Assembly: GCA_900316315.1 (NCBI GenBank)
Contig: ONCK01000005.1
Span: 225,940 to 289,939 of the forward strand
From: an uncultured Prevotellaceae bacterium
Lineage (GTDB): Bacteria; Bacteroidota; Bacteroidia; Bacteroidales; Bacteroidaceae
Direction: 5' to 3'
Length of the DNA stretch: 64,000 bases
Shown: one piece after another, positions 8,798 through 18,187 of the stretch
Position numbering within the stretch: the first letter of the stretch is position 1
Layout of the letters: each line of letters opens with the position of its first letter
Position numbers and translations under genes: made by a program
The notes under the pieces: generated by a model
Database searches by the model: none
Told to the model about the DNA's origin: nothing
Seen by the model: only the letters and a program-made list of their open reading frames with translations

Positions 8798-9442
8798 ATG
8801 AAAGCAATCCGTCTTCTCGCGGTAGTCTTCGCCCTAGCATTGCCTATGGCAGTCTCCGCACAAAGCGCCAGCACGCCCCATTACCAGTTTGGGTTTGTCA
8901 GCTACCAACGTATTCTCGAAGCCATGCCCGAGTATGGCCAGGCCAAGGCCGCCCTTCAGGACCTGCGCAAGAAATATGACGACGAGGCCAAATACAATGA
9001 AGACAAATTCAACAAGATGTACGCTGACTACCTGCAAGGCCAAAAGAAATTTCCTGAGCAAATCATGCTCAAGCGCCAAAAGGAGCTGCAGATCGCCATG
9101 GAGCAGGGCATCAGCTTCCGCCAGGACGCCGAGCGTCTGCTCAGCAATGCGGAGCGCGAGTTGCTCAAGCCTGTTCGTCACAAACTGGACAGCATTCTTT
9201 CCCGCATAGGCCGCGAAAACGGGCTTCTCTTTATCGGCAACACCGATGACAATAGTTTTCCCTTCGTTCACAGCCAAATAGGAAAAGACATTACCGAGAT
9301 TGTCATCGCGCGTCTCAACGGAAAAATCATTCCTATCAATCGTTCTACCCCAGAGCAGGAGTCCTCTGCCGCCTCGCGTGAGGCCAGGCCGCAGGCCAGT
9401 GAGCCCGCCGTCTCAACACCGACTGCCAATGCCAAGCCCTGA
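8798..9442 (+). CDS. OmpH/Skp family periplasmic chaperone
   Basis: A 214-residue exported protein with signal peptide MKAIRLLAVVFALALPMAVS followed by AQ. The mature part starts with FGFVSYQRILEAMPEYGQAK, the OmpH/Skp pattern, and continues as a long charged helical stretch. Skp-type proteins escort outer-membrane proteins across the periplasm. ATG 8798 is chosen because longer readings pass through the promoter and would bury the signal peptide. The gene overlaps murI by 14 bases, the usual Bacteroidales pairing. The C-terminal 35 residues are rich in Pro, Ala and Ser and may be disordered. Confidence 0.9.
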   Translation: MKAIRLLAVVFALALPMAVSAQSASTPHYQFGFVSYQRILEAMPEYGQAKAALQDLRKKYDDEAKYNEDKFNKMYADYLQGQKKFPEQIMLKRQKELQIAMEQGISFRQDAERLLSNAERELLKPVRHKLDSILSRIGRENGLLFIGNTDDNSFPFVHSQIGKDITEIVIARLNGKIIPINRSTPEQESSAASREARPQASEPAVSTPTANAKP

Positions 9443-10295
9443 CACTGATATATCCCCTCTGCCCACCGGACCAGGCCCGATAGGCGTCTTTGACTCCGGG
9501 TATGGAGGCCTTACCGTCCTTAAGAGCCTCCGTCAGAAGCTGTCCTCTCTCGACTACCTTTACCTCGGTGACAATGCGCGCGCCCCTTACGGCACTCGCA
9601 GTTTCGAGATGGTCTATCAGTATACCCGGCAGGCCGTCGAGTATCTCTTTCGGCAAGGCTGTCAACTTGTCATTCTTGCCTGCAACACCGCTTCCGCCAA
9701 GGCCTTGCGCACTATCCAGCAACACGACTTGCCCACTTGGGACCCTCAGCGCCGCGTACTCGGAGTCATACGTCCCACAGCCGAGATCATAGGCGACCTC
9801 ACCCACAGCCGCCACGTCGGTATACTTGCCACACCCGGCACTATTCTCTCCCATTCCTATGACCTGGAGATCAAGAAGCTTCATCCCGATATCCGGGTCA
9901 CGGGCCTTGCCTGCCCTATGTGGGTGCCGCTGATTGAGAATTTTGAGCTCGACAATCCAGGAACAGATTATTTCGTAAAGAAATACATTGATCAAATCCT
10001 CGCCGCCGATTCTCGCATTGACACCCTCATACTCGGTTGTACCCACTATCCCATCCTGCTCGACCGTATCCGCCATTTCGTTCCTCAAGGTATCACCATC
10101 GTTCCGCAGGGGCGGTATGTCGCCGATAGTCTCGCCGACTATCTCCAGCGCCATCCCGATATGGCACAGCGCATCACACGGCAGGGGCAGTGCCGATACC
10201 TCACGACAGAAGATCCGTCCAAGTTTGCGCAAATGGGCCGCCTCTTCCTTCAAAGCGAGATCACAGCCCGTCACATCCAGTTCCAAGGAGAGTAA
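9429..10295 (+). CDS. murI: Glutamate racemase
   Basis: Makes D-glutamate for peptidoglycan in the cytosol. The 288-residue chain has the opening motif GVFDSGYGGLTVL (19-31) and the two catalytic cysteines in ACNTASA (C85) and LGCTHYP (C204). ATG 9429 overlaps the ompH end by 14 bases and leaves a short Pro-rich N-terminal extension of about 17 residues before the fold. An ATG further upstream would only add ompH-overlapping sequence. Coupled expression with ompH is likely. Confidence 0.95.
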   Translation: MPSPDTDISPLPTGPGPIGVFDSGYGGLTVLKSLRQKLSSLDYLYLGDNARAPYGTRSFEMVYQYTRQAVEYLFRQGCQLVILACNTASAKALRTIQQHDLPTWDPQRRVLGVIRPTAEIIGDLTHSRHVGILATPGTILSHSYDLEIKKLHPDIRVTGLACPMWVPLIENFELDNPGTDYFVKKYIDQILAADSRIDTLILGCTHYPILLDRIRHFVPQGITIVPQGRYVADSLADYLQRHPDMAQRITRQGQCRYLTTEDPSKFAQMGRLFLQSEITARHIQFQGE

Positions 10296-10675
10296 GAGTG
10301 TAACCCTCCGATCCCTCATGGTGTCAGCCCATCGAGGCGCCCGCCGCCTGTTCCGACGCTCAAGCTCAGCCAAAACATCATTCCCTTACGGATAAAACTT
10401 AACATTGTCGAATTTCCGATTCACAAGATTCTTTTCCTCTCTCCTCGGCTCCCTCTCCTAACAGCAGCATACGGCTTACACCACCTATCACACACCTCCC
10501 TGTCAGCAGCTTGCCGATGTGTGTTCCGCCAGACGTCGGCCCACATTCTGCCATAGCCGAGACAGTGCCGGTCCCATGTAAGCCCATCCGTTGCCCTTGT
10601 CTCATCGTGCATGTCCAGCCACGCTCCCGCTTGGGATTGGCAGTCGACTGGTATATATAAATATGGTGTACAACC
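10296..10675. other. Gene-free interval between murI and metG
   Basis: About 380 bases with only short, unconvincing open frames. No repeat or clear terminator was found. The metG promoter lies at its right edge. Confidence 0.4.
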
Positions 10676-10706
10676 TTGGCGAAGTGAGCAGAAAAACGTA
10701 CTTTTG
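10676..10706 (+). promoter_or_regulatory. metG promoter
   Basis: TTGG at 10676-10679 and TACTTTTG at 10699-10706, spacing 19 bases, 24 bases before the metG ATG. Confidence 0.7.
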
Positions 10707-10730
10707 CAGACAGATTATAAATTGGGATAG

Positions 10731-12809
10731 ATGGACAAAAGATTTAAGCGGACAATGGTCACCGCAGCCCTGCCTTACGCCAATGGCGGGGTGCATATCG
10801 GCCACCTGGCCGGCGTCTACGTACCGGCAGATATCTACGTGCGCTACCTGAGACTCAAGGGCGAGGAAGTACTCTTCGTCTGCGGTACCGATGAACACGG
10901 TGTGCCCGTCACAATGCGCGCTCGCAAAGAGGGATGTACGCCGCAGGAAATAGTAGACCGGTATTATAAACTGATCAAAAAGAGTTTTGAGGACTTCGGT
11001 ATCTCCTTTGACGAGTTCGGACGCACGACCTCCGAGACACAGACCAAGATGGCCTCCCACTTCTTCAAGGAGATGTACGACAAGGGCGTCTTTGAGGAGA
11101 TCGAGAGCGAACAGTATTACGACGAGGAGGCTCACACCTTCTTGGCCGACCGATATATCACCGGCGAATGCCCTCACTGCCACAATCTGGGCGCATACGG
11201 CGACCAGTGCGAGAAGTGCGGTTCGACCCTCTCGCCCGATGAGCTGATCAATCCCCACTCCACTGTGAGCGGCTCCACGCCTGTCAAGCGCAAAACCAAG
11301 CACTGGTACCTCCCGCTCGAGAAGTACCAGCAGTGGCTTGAGAAGTGGATCCTCCAGGATCACAAGGAGTGGCGTTCCAACGTCTACGGACAGTGCAAGA
11401 GTTGGCTCGACATGGGGCTGAAGCCCAGAGCCGTAAGCCGCGACCTCGACTGGGGTATACCCGTTCCCGTGAAGGGAGCAGAGGGCAAGGTGCTCTATGT
11501 ATGGTTTGACGCCCCGATAGGATACATCAGCAATACCATCGATCATTGTCCCAGCGACTGGAAAAAATGGTGGAAAGATCCCGAGACACGTCTCATCCAC
11601 TTCATCGGAAAAGACAATATCGTCTTCCACTGTATCGTCTTCCCCACAATGCTTAAGGCCATGGGCGACTACATACTGCCCGACAATGTACCGGCCAACG
11701 AGTTTCTCAATCTCGAAGACCGCAAAATCTCCACATCCCGCAACTGGGCTGTATGGCTCCACGAGTACAACGCCGACTTCCCCGGCAAGCAGGATGTACT
11801 CCGGTATGTACTGACGGCTAACGCACCGGAAACCAAAGACAACAACTTCACTTGGAAAGACTTCCAGGCACGCAACAACAACGAGCTCGTAGCTGTATAT
11901 GGCAACTTCGTCAACCGCGCCCTCGTACTTACCCAGAAATATTATCAGGGCGTCGTGCCGCCACTGGGCAGTCTGACCCCGGCCGACGAGCAAACGATAA
12001 ACGAATTCAGAGACGTCAAGAGCAGAGTAGAACATCTGCTGGATGGATTCCACTTCCGCGACGCACAAAAGGAGGCCATGGATCTGGCCCGCATCGGCAA
12101 CAAGTATCTGGCCGAGCAAGAGCCGTGGAAGGTCATCAAGACCGACCCCGAGCGCGTCAAGACAGTCATGCACCTGTCCCTGCAGCTCGTAGCCAATCTG
12201 TGCATCGCCTTTGAGCCGTTCCTGCCCTTCAGCAGCAAGCGCCTGAGAGAGATGCTTCAGGTAGACAGCTTCGCCTGGGAAGACCTGGGCCGTACTGACC
12301 TGCTTCACGAAGGTCATCAGCTGGGCAAGCCCAGCCTGCTCTTTGAGAAGATTGACGACAGCGTAGTCGAGGCACAGATACAGAAGCTCAAGGATATGGA
12401 GAAGAGCAACGCTTCCCAGCAGCCCACCCAGCAGGAGCAGGAGTCTAAAAGCCAGGATGCCGCTCCCGTGAGCCCCATTCAGGATCCGTGTACAATAGAC
12501 GACTTCCAGAAGCTCGACATCCGCGTCGCCACGGTCAAGGCCTGCGAGCGCGTGCCCAAGAGCAATAAGTTGCTCAAATTTACGCTCGACGACGGACTCG
12601 GAGAGCGCACCATCCTCAGTGGCATAGCCAAGCACTATCAGCCCGAAGCCCTTGTCGGCAAACAGGTATGCTTTATCGCCAACCTGCCTCCCCGCAAGAT
12701 GGCAGGCATCGAGAGCCAAGGCATGATACTCAGCGCCATCGCGCCTGACGGCAGTCTCAGCGTGACCTCCGTAGAGCAGCCCGTCAAGCCCGGAAGCAAA
12801 GTAGAATAG
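10731..12809 (+). CDS. metG: Methionyl-tRNA synthetase
   Basis: Charges tRNA-Met. The 692-residue chain has the class I HIGH motif (22-25 in [10 protein letters not shown]), a zinc-knuckle region [18 protein letters not shown] and a KMSKS-type loop KISTS (in [11 protein letters not shown]). The anticodon-binding helical part follows. After a Gln/Ser-rich linker, the last 110 residues form an EMAP-II/Trbp-type tRNA-binding domain ([20 protein letters not shown]), as in dimeric bacterial MetRS. It heads a run of four same-strand genes with short gaps: metG, rbfA, permease and rnr. Confidence 0.97.
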   Translation: MDKRFKRTMVTAALPYANGGVHIGHLAGVYVPADIYVRYLRLKGEEVLFVCGTDEHGVPVTMRARKEGCTPQEIVDRYYKLIKKSFEDFGISFDEFGRTTSETQTKMASHFFKEMYDKGVFEEIESEQYYDEEAHTFLADRYITGECPHCHNLGAYGDQCEKCGSTLSPDELINPHSTVSGSTPVKRKTKHWYLPLEKYQQWLEKWILQDHKEWRSNVYGQCKSWLDMGLKPRAVSRDLDWGIPVPVKGAEGKVLYVWFDAPIGYISNTIDHCPSDWKKWWKDPETRLIHFIGKDNIVFHCIVFPTMLKAMGDYILPDNVPANEFLNLEDRKISTSRNWAVWLHEYNADFPGKQDVLRYVLTANAPETKDNNFTWKDFQARNNNELVAVYGNFVNRALVLTQKYYQGVVPPLGSLTPADEQTINEFRDVKSRVEHLLDGFHFRDAQKEAMDLARIGNKYLAEQEPWKVIKTDPERVKTVMHLSLQLVANLCIAFEPFLPFSSKRLREMLQVDSFAWEDLGRTDLLHEGHQLGKPSLLFEKIDDSVVEAQIQKLKDMEKSNASQQPTQQEQESKSQDAAPVSPIQDPCTIDDFQKLDIRVATVKACERVPKSNKLLKFTLDDGLGERTILSGIAKHYQPEALVGKQVCFIANLPPRKMAGIESQGMILSAIAPDGSLSVTSVEQPVKPGSKVE

Positions 12810-12861
12810 CCTGGCAGCCTCACAGACAGAAAACAAGACAATCTAACACTCTACACACACA

Positions 12862-13197
12862 TTGGAACAGAAACGTCAAAGCAAAATAGAGCGACTCCTC
12901 CAGAAGGAGCTCAGCCTCATGCTCGAGGCAGAGACACGCAAGACCCACGGCATCATGCTCAGCGTGAGTGAAGTAAGAGTTTCCTCCGACCTGAGCTACT
13001 GCACAGCCTATATCAGCGTTTTCCCGTCAGAGCGGGGGGATGAGATTATCGCCAACCTTAAGGCCAATGTCAAGTCCCTGCGTTACGACCTCGGGCAGCG
13101 TCTCCGCCATCAGTTGAGGATTATACCCGAGCTGCGCTTCTTCAAAGACGAGACGCTGGACTACATGGAGCATATCGACGAGCTGCTCAAGAAGTAG
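12862..13197 (+). CDS. rbfA: Ribosome-binding factor A
   Basis: A 111-residue KH-fold protein needed for late 30S subunit maturation and cold growth. The start ERLLQKELSLMLEAE and the core VRVSSDLSYCTAYISVFP match RbfA, and the tail RIIPELRFFKDETLDY is the family end. No in-frame ATG fits; translation appears to begin at TTG 12862, giving MEQKRQSKIERLL. The gene sits between metG and a LolC/E-type permease. Confidence 0.92.
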   Translation: MEQKRQSKIERLLQKELSLMLEAETRKTHGIMLSVSEVRVSSDLSYCTAYISVFPSERGDEIIANLKANVKSLRYDLGQRLRHQLRIIPELRFFKDETLDYMEHIDELLKK

Positions 13198-13225
13198 CCG
13201 CCAACGTCCACACTAAGCCTGACTC

Positions 13226-14467
13226 ATGAACTTTCCTCTCTATGTTGCCCGCCGCTACCTCTTCAGCAAGAAGAGTCACCACGCCATCAATATCATCTCC
13301 CTAATTAGCGTGATAGGCGTAGCCTTGGCCTCGGCAGCGCTGGTCGTCGTCCTCTCTGTATTCAATGGCTTCCACGATCTGGTAGCTTCGCTCTTCACCG
13401 CATTTGATCCGCAGCTGGAAATCGTAGCCGCCCGAGGCAAGACCTTCTCTCTGGATGACAAGGCGCTGCAAGGCGTCAGCAAATTGTCTGAAGTAGCCGT
13501 GACCAGCGGATGTCTGGAAAATCGCGCATTAGCCCGCTACAACGGTCGTCAAACTATGGTCATGCTCAAAGGCGTCGACGACAATTACGGCCGCTGCACC
13601 GACATTGAGAGCATCCTCTACGGTACCAAGACATTTAAGCTTCATGCCGATGTCCTCAATTATGCCATACCGGGCATACGCCTCGCCATGCTGCTGGGCA
13701 TGAGCACCGACTTTGATCTCCCACTCGAGATCTTCACGCCCCGCCCCGGCGAACGGGTTGACATGATCGATCCTACGACAAGCTTCAATCAGGGAGAACT
13801 CGAGTCAAGCGGCAATGTATTCAATGTCAGTCAGAAGGAATACGACCAGAACTACGTCCTCTGTCCGCTCAAGTTTGCTCAGGAGATGTTTGAAAAGCCC
13901 GGCGAGGTCTCCTCGATGGCTATCCGTCTGCGTCAAGGAGCTGACACACAGAGCGCCAAGCAGCATATACAGCAACAGGTAGGCCCGCACTATCGCGTAC
14001 TCGACCGCTACGAACAGCAGGAAGACGTCTTCCGCATCATGAAAGTGGAGAAGTTGATGGCTTACCTCTTTCTGACCTTTATCCTCTTCATCGCTAGTTT
14101 CAACATCATTGCTTCGCTATCCATGCTCATCATTGATAAGCGGGACGACATCCAGACACTACGCGACCTCGGTGCCCAGGAGACTACGATACGCCGTATC
14201 TTCCTCACCGAGGGACGTCTCATCTCGCTAGCCGGTGCCGTCATCGGCATTCTCGTCGGCCTTCTGCTCTGCTGGATCCAGATGCAGTTCGGCCTCATCC
14301 GCCTGGGTGAGGAAGCAGGCACGTTTATCATCGACGCCTACCCCGTATCCGTCCATCCGGTAGACATCCTGGTCACACTGGTCACGGTTGTCGCCGTCAG
14401 CTTTGCCGCCTGCTGGTATCCCGTGCGCTACCTAAGCCGACGTCTCCTCAGGGAGCAGAAGCAATGA
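13226..14467 (+). CDS. LolC/E-type ABC transporter permease (FtsX fold)
   Basis: A 413-residue inner-membrane permease with one N-terminal helix (INIISLISVIGVALASAALVVV), a large periplasmic domain of about 240 residues and three C-terminal helices. The C-terminal FtsX part shows LMAYLFLTFILFIASFNII and DIQTLRDLGAQETTIRRIF. These fit the LolC/LolE group that pulls lipoproteins out of the inner membrane for the outer membrane. No ATPase gene is beside it, so the LolD partner must lie elsewhere. Position after rbfA is usual in this phylum. A macrolide-exporter-like role cannot be excluded. Confidence 0.87.
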   Translation: MNFPLYVARRYLFSKKSHHAINIISLISVIGVALASAALVVVLSVFNGFHDLVASLFTAFDPQLEIVAARGKTFSLDDKALQGVSKLSEVAVTSGCLENRALARYNGRQTMVMLKGVDDNYGRCTDIESILYGTKTFKLHADVLNYAIPGIRLAMLLGMSTDFDLPLEIFTPRPGERVDMIDPTTSFNQGELESSGNVFNVSQKEYDQNYVLCPLKFAQEMFEKPGEVSSMAIRLRQGADTQSAKQHIQQQVGPHYRVLDRYEQQEDVFRIMKVEKLMAYLFLTFILFIASFNIIASLSMLIIDKRDDIQTLRDLGAQETTIRRIFLTEGRLISLAGAVIGILVGLLLCWIQMQFGLIRLGEEAGTFIIDAYPVSVHPVDILVTLVTVVAVSFAACWYPVRYLSRRLLREQKQ

Positions 14468-14510
14468 TTCCACCTTATGCGATCACGCCCCTCATAAAAA
14501 ACTATCAGAC

Positions 14511-16826
14511 ATGAACAAGACACCAAAAAGCAGTCGCAGCAAGCAAGCCCTTGCCGAGCGGATGCAACAAGTATTTGAAAGCGATCCTCAAAAGGCCTTT
14601 AGCCTCAGCGATCTCTCCAAGCTACTCAAACTCAAGACCCACCCTCTCAAGCTCCTTTGCACAGATATACTCGAGGACATGGCAGCCGACGACTATATCT
14701 CCGTGACTCGTGACAACAAGTACCGGCTCAATACGCGCAGCCAGGTCATGGAGGGCACCTTTGAGCGCCACCGCAACGGACGCAACGCCTTCCTCCCCGA
14801 CGGAGAGGAGAAGTCTATCCTCGTCGTTGAGCGCAACAGCAAGCATGCCCTCGACGGCGACCGCGTCAAAGCCGTACTCCTCGCCCGCCGTCGCAACCAC
14901 ACCCGTGAGGCCGAAATCATCGAGATCTTAGAGCGCGCCGACAAGCAGTTTGTAGGCACCCTCAAGGTGCTCAAGGACTTTGCCTTCCTGCTCACCGCCG
15001 ACCGCACGCTCGCAGCCGACATCTACATCCCTAAGCGGTCCCTTAAGGGGGCCAAAGACGGCGACAAAGCTGTCGTCAAGATCGTATCCTGGCCTGAGGA
15101 CATGAAGAATCCCGAAGGCAAAGTCATCGATGTGCTTGGCCAGACAGGAGAAAACAATACCGAGATGCACGCCATCCTCGCCCAGTACGGACTCCCCTAC
15201 ACTTATCCCAAAGCTGTAGAGAAAGCCGCCGATGCCTTGCCTGAGGATATCTCGCCCGATGAGATTAAGAAGCGCGAAGACTTCCGCGCAGTCACGACCT
15301 TCACCATCGATCCCGCCGACGCCAAGGACTTTGACGACGCGCTCTCCATCCGTAAGCTCTCCAACGGCAACTGGGAAGTGGGCGTACATATCGCCGACGT
15401 GACCCACTACGTCAAGGAGGGCAGTATCATCGACAAGGAAGCCGTCAAGCGCAGTACCAGCGTCTACCTCGTCGACCGCACAGTGCCGATGCTGCCGGAG
15501 CGACTCTGCAACTATCTCTGCTCACTCCGCCCCGACGAGGACAAACTCACCTTTTCTGTCATCTTTGAGCTGGATGACAAGGCCAATATCAAGAAAGCTC
15601 ATATCGCCCGCACGGCTATTCACTCCAACCGCCGGTTTACCTACGAGGAAGTACAGACCATATTGGAACAAAACGGCGAAGCGTCGGAAGCCGACCTCCA
15701 CACCCCGGGCGAGCATCCCCGGCGCGTCCAGCCGGGTCCCGACGGCAAGCCCGTAGGCGAATATGCTACCGAGCTGATCACCCTCAACCGTCTCGCTAAG
15801 CTCTTGCGCTCACGACGCTTCTCCGGCGGCGCCATAGAGTTTGACCGCCCCGAGGTACGCTTTACCCTCGACGAAAAGGGCCATCCGACTGGTACATATA
15901 TCAAAATCGCTAAGGACGCCAACAAGCTCGTCGAGGAGTACATGCTCCTGGCCAACAAATACGTAGCCGAGTCCATCGGTCTCGCCCCCAAGGGCCAGAA
16001 GAGCAAGCCCTTCGTCTACCGTATCCACGATACGCCCGACCCCGAAAAACTTGAGAAGCTCAGAGCCTTCGTCCTCAAGTTTGGCCACACGCTCCGTACC
16101 GACGGCAGCAAGGACGATATCAACAAGAGTCTCAACAAGCTCCTCACCGACGTACATGACAAACCGGAGCAAGATGTCGTCGAGGACGTGGCACTGCGCT
16201 CCATGCAAAAGGCACGGTACTCCACCCACAACATCGGGCACTACGGCTTGATGTTCCGATATTACACCCACTTCACCTCACCCATCCGCCGCTATCCCGA
16301 TGATCTCGTCCACCGTCTCCTGGCCCGCTACGCCGATGGCGGACGCGCCGTCAATCAGCAGCGACTCGAGGACCTCTGCGAGCATTGCTCGGAGATGGAA
16401 CAGATTGCTGCCCAGGCGGAGCGCGCAAGTATCAAGTACAAGCAAGTAGAGTACATGGCCGACCACTTGGGCGAGGACTTCAAGGGTAAGATCAGCGGCG
16501 TCAATGAGTTTGGTATCTACGTCGCCGTAGATGGAAGCATGTGCGAAGGCATGGTGCCCCTCCATACGTTATTGGACGACTACTACGAGTTTGACGAGCG
16601 CAACTACTGTCTGGTAGGTCGCCGCAATCATCGCCGATATACCATCGGTGACCGTGTCACCGTACGCGTAGCGCAAGCCAACTTGGAGCGCCGACAACTC
16701 GACTTTGAGCTTCTCGACGGGCCCAACGGCCCGCGTCCTGCCGCGTCAGACAAGCCGCAGCCTAAGGCTGAAGCTGGCTTTGGCAAACGCAGCAAGTCCA
16801 AAGGCCGCAAGGGACGGAGACGCTAG
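14511..16826 (+). CDS. rnr: Ribonuclease R
   Basis: A 771-residue 3'-5' processive exoribonuclease of the RNB family that degrades structured RNA. An N-terminal winged-helix part (SLSDLSKLLKLKTHPLKLL) and cold-shock domains come first. The catalytic RNB part shows TIDPADAKDFDDALSI with its Asp cluster, then VHIADVTHYV and RTVPMLPERLCNYLCSL. The signature HFTSPIRRYPDDLVHRLL comes next, then an S1 domain (GKISGVNEFGIYVAVDG) and a basic tail rich in Lys, Arg and Gly. It closes the metG-rbfA-permease-rnr run and is followed by a strong hairpin. Confidence 0.96.
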   Translation: MNKTPKSSRSKQALAERMQQVFESDPQKAFSLSDLSKLLKLKTHPLKLLCTDILEDMAADDYISVTRDNKYRLNTRSQVMEGTFERHRNGRNAFLPDGEEKSILVVERNSKHALDGDRVKAVLLARRRNHTREAEIIEILERADKQFVGTLKVLKDFAFLLTADRTLAADIYIPKRSLKGAKDGDKAVVKIVSWPEDMKNPEGKVIDVLGQTGENNTEMHAILAQYGLPYTYPKAVEKAADALPEDISPDEIKKREDFRAVTTFTIDPADAKDFDDALSIRKLSNGNWEVGVHIADVTHYVKEGSIIDKEAVKRSTSVYLVDRTVPMLPERLCNYLCSLRPDEDKLTFSVIFELDDKANIKKAHIARTAIHSNRRFTYEEVQTILEQNGEASEADLHTPGEHPRRVQPGPDGKPVGEYATELITLNRLAKLLRSRRFSGGAIEFDRPEVRFTLDEKGHPTGTYIKIAKDANKLVEEYMLLANKYVAESIGLAPKGQKSKPFVYRIHDTPDPEKLEKLRAFVLKFGHTLRTDGSKDDINKSLNKLLTDVHDKPEQDVVEDVALRSMQKARYSTHNIGHYGLMFRYYTHFTSPIRRYPDDLVHRLLARYADGGRAVNQQRLEDLCEHCSEMEQIAAQAERASIKYKQVEYMADHLGEDFKGKISGVNEFGIYVAVDGSMCEGMVPLHTLLDDYYEFDERNYCLVGRRNHRRYTIGDRVTVRVAQANLERRQLDFELLDGPNGPRPAASDKPQPKAEAGFGKRSKSKGRKGRRR

Positions 16827-16948
16827 TCTCTCGCCTCCTGAGTCACCGGGCCCCGGCGCTATAGGCTCAGGAGCCTAAACCACGAGCTCGCAAGCTCCTC
16901 TGTAAGTAAACAGAGCACAATACTCTCTGTATTATATGCTTTGCGGCC

Positions 16949-17032
16949 TTCATAAGATCCGACGTTATCTTCATAAGGTCCAATGTCCTTTTAATAAAAT
17001 CCGAGATCCCCTTCATAAGGCCCGATGCTGTC
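16949..17032. repeat. Four tandem 21-bp units
   Basis: Units at 16949-16969, 16970-16990, 16991-17011 and 17012-17032. Three share TTCATAAG at the start and all keep a TCCGA/TCCAA/CCCGA core near positions 9-14. On the minus strand each reads TCGGAT/TTGGAC/TCGGGC followed by TTATGAA, similar to the 21-bp units of the element 240 bases downstream. The last unit forms the left arm of the terminator. Confidence 0.75.
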
Positions 17033-17050
17033 CATTCAGCATCGGGCCTT
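17017..17050 (+). terminator. Strong hairpin after rnr
   Basis: Perfect 14-bp stem, AAGGCCCGATGCTG pairing with CAGCATCGGGCCTT, loop of 6 bases. It lacks a long T-run. The left arm is part of a 21-bp repeat unit. Confidence 0.7.
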
Positions 17051-17258
17051 ACTGTATTTAGGCTGCTCTCCTGCTCGCCTTGTCCCCGGCCAAGACACCA
17101 TTAGCAAGCCACTCACCCCCCACTTATCGTGTGTCTCTACTGCAGAAGCTCATTGAAGAAATCCCTATGTAAGGAAGGACAACGCTCATATTCAGACTCA
17201 GTTCCCAAAGGTTACATCGAGCGTATGATTGCCCGCCATTCTTTAGACTGGCCAGCAG

Positions 17259-17567
17259 TTTTCATATAATAAATCCGAGATACTGCCTCATACAAGTGCA
17301 GATGTAGTGATGACAAATCGCCTTGTTCGCACAACAAGGTCGGATGTAGTTTAAACTAAGTCGGACTTAGTTTAAACTGGAAGGCGAGTTGTTATCGTCT
17401 GATAGCCAGTTAGTTGCGAGAAGACCAAATTTTATTTATAATTCATTGGATTTCAATGAGTTACGAGAGCGATTTTAGAAAGTTCCCATCTTTTTTTCTT
17501 CAGAGGCAAACGGGGACTCTCAATTCAATTTTTTATTATAAAAAAATAATGTCCCCTTAAGCCTCTG
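17259..17567 (+). repeat. Dispersed element, copy A (five 21-bp units, conserved block, hairpin)
   Basis: About 309 bases, similar to 35600-35897 and, inverted, to 53500-53800. It opens with an AT-rich TTCATATAATAAAT. Five 21-bp units follow at 17276-17380; units 4 and 5 start GTCGGATGTAGTTTAAAC and GTCGGACTTAGTTTAAAC. A block GGAAGGCGAGTTGTT then GATAGCCAGTTAGTT comes next, then an AT-rich spacer of about 100 bases. It ends in a hairpin: CAGAGGC 17501-17507 with GCCTCTG 17561-17567, and GGGGAC 17512-17517 with GTCCCC 17551-17556. No open frame is shared between copies, so it looks like a non-coding or non-autonomous mobile repeat. Confidence 0.8.
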
Positions 17568-18156
17568 ATGAAGCGGACGCCCACATTGATACGTCTGACT
17601 CTTGCGAAAGACCTTTGGTGACGCGTAAAAAAACTTCCGGTGAAAGCGAGAGCGATTGGAAAGAGTAATCGGACAGCGGGAGGAGTGATAGAGATTTTGA
17701 CCGCTTCTCTCCCTCCAATTGACCATTCTGCGCGTATCCGATACAGACGTATACCTGACAGACCGACATTGAAAACAATGAAGGAGCCCCTGGCTGACTT
17801 TCGGCTGGCAGCGGAGCATGCCTTGTTCCCCGCCAATCTTCTGTTGGTCCCCATTTGCATCGCGCAGCCCGCACCCTCCGATTTCATAACAGTTATCCCG
17901 ACTTTGACAACACGCACACTGCTTGTGCAGCCCGTCCTCCCGTCTGCTCCGCCAGGCTTTGGGAAAACATTTGGTCTGCTTGAGCAGATTCGTTGTCCAC
18001 TTTTGACACATACATGAGCAATTCTCGTCAATAATAAGTCATATTTTACAAGATTAAAATAGCATATATTTCGCTATTTATGTCTAAAAGTTCATATATC
18101 ACTCCATTTTAAACACATTTTTGGCTGCACTTTAAAGCCAAAAAGGGTACTTTAAT
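17568..18156. other. Gene-free interval before the AraC-type gene
   Basis: Overlapping open frames of up to 168 codons exist on the minus strand (17520-18031), but they show no family resemblance, and they run into copy A. Bases 17640-17700 contain GATTGGAAAGAG and AATCGGACAGCGGG, loosely like the 21-bp array at 36000-36315. The last 150 bases are AT-rich. Confidence 0.4.
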
Positions 18157-18164
18157 TAATTTTG
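18157..18164 (+). promoter_or_regulatory. -7 promoter box of the AraC-type gene
   Basis: TAATTTTG matches TAnnTTTG, 24 bases before ATG 18188. It also explains why the GTG at 18167 is not the start. Confidence 0.6.
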
Positions 18165-18187
18165 CAGTGAAAAAGAAGCAACCAGCC

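Larger units (their letters stand above)
16827..17258. other. Gene-free interval downstream of rnr
   Basis: Holds a four-unit 21-bp array and the rnr terminator (both listed separately). The remaining roughly 200 bases, 17051-17258, contain no convincing gene. Confidence 0.5.

Noticed and set aside
10399..10612. Small minus-strand frames between murI and metG
   Set aside because: Short, overlapping in two frames and without family features or promoter.
10602..12836. 744-codon open frame on the minus strand opposite metG
   Set aside because: It is an antisense shadow of metG, produced by the biased codons of that gene, and has no recognisable domain.
17520..18031. Two overlapping minus-strand frames of about 165 codons in the repeat region
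   Set aside because: Cys/Ser/Arg-rich translation, no family resemblance, codon use unlike neighbours, and overlap with element copy A.
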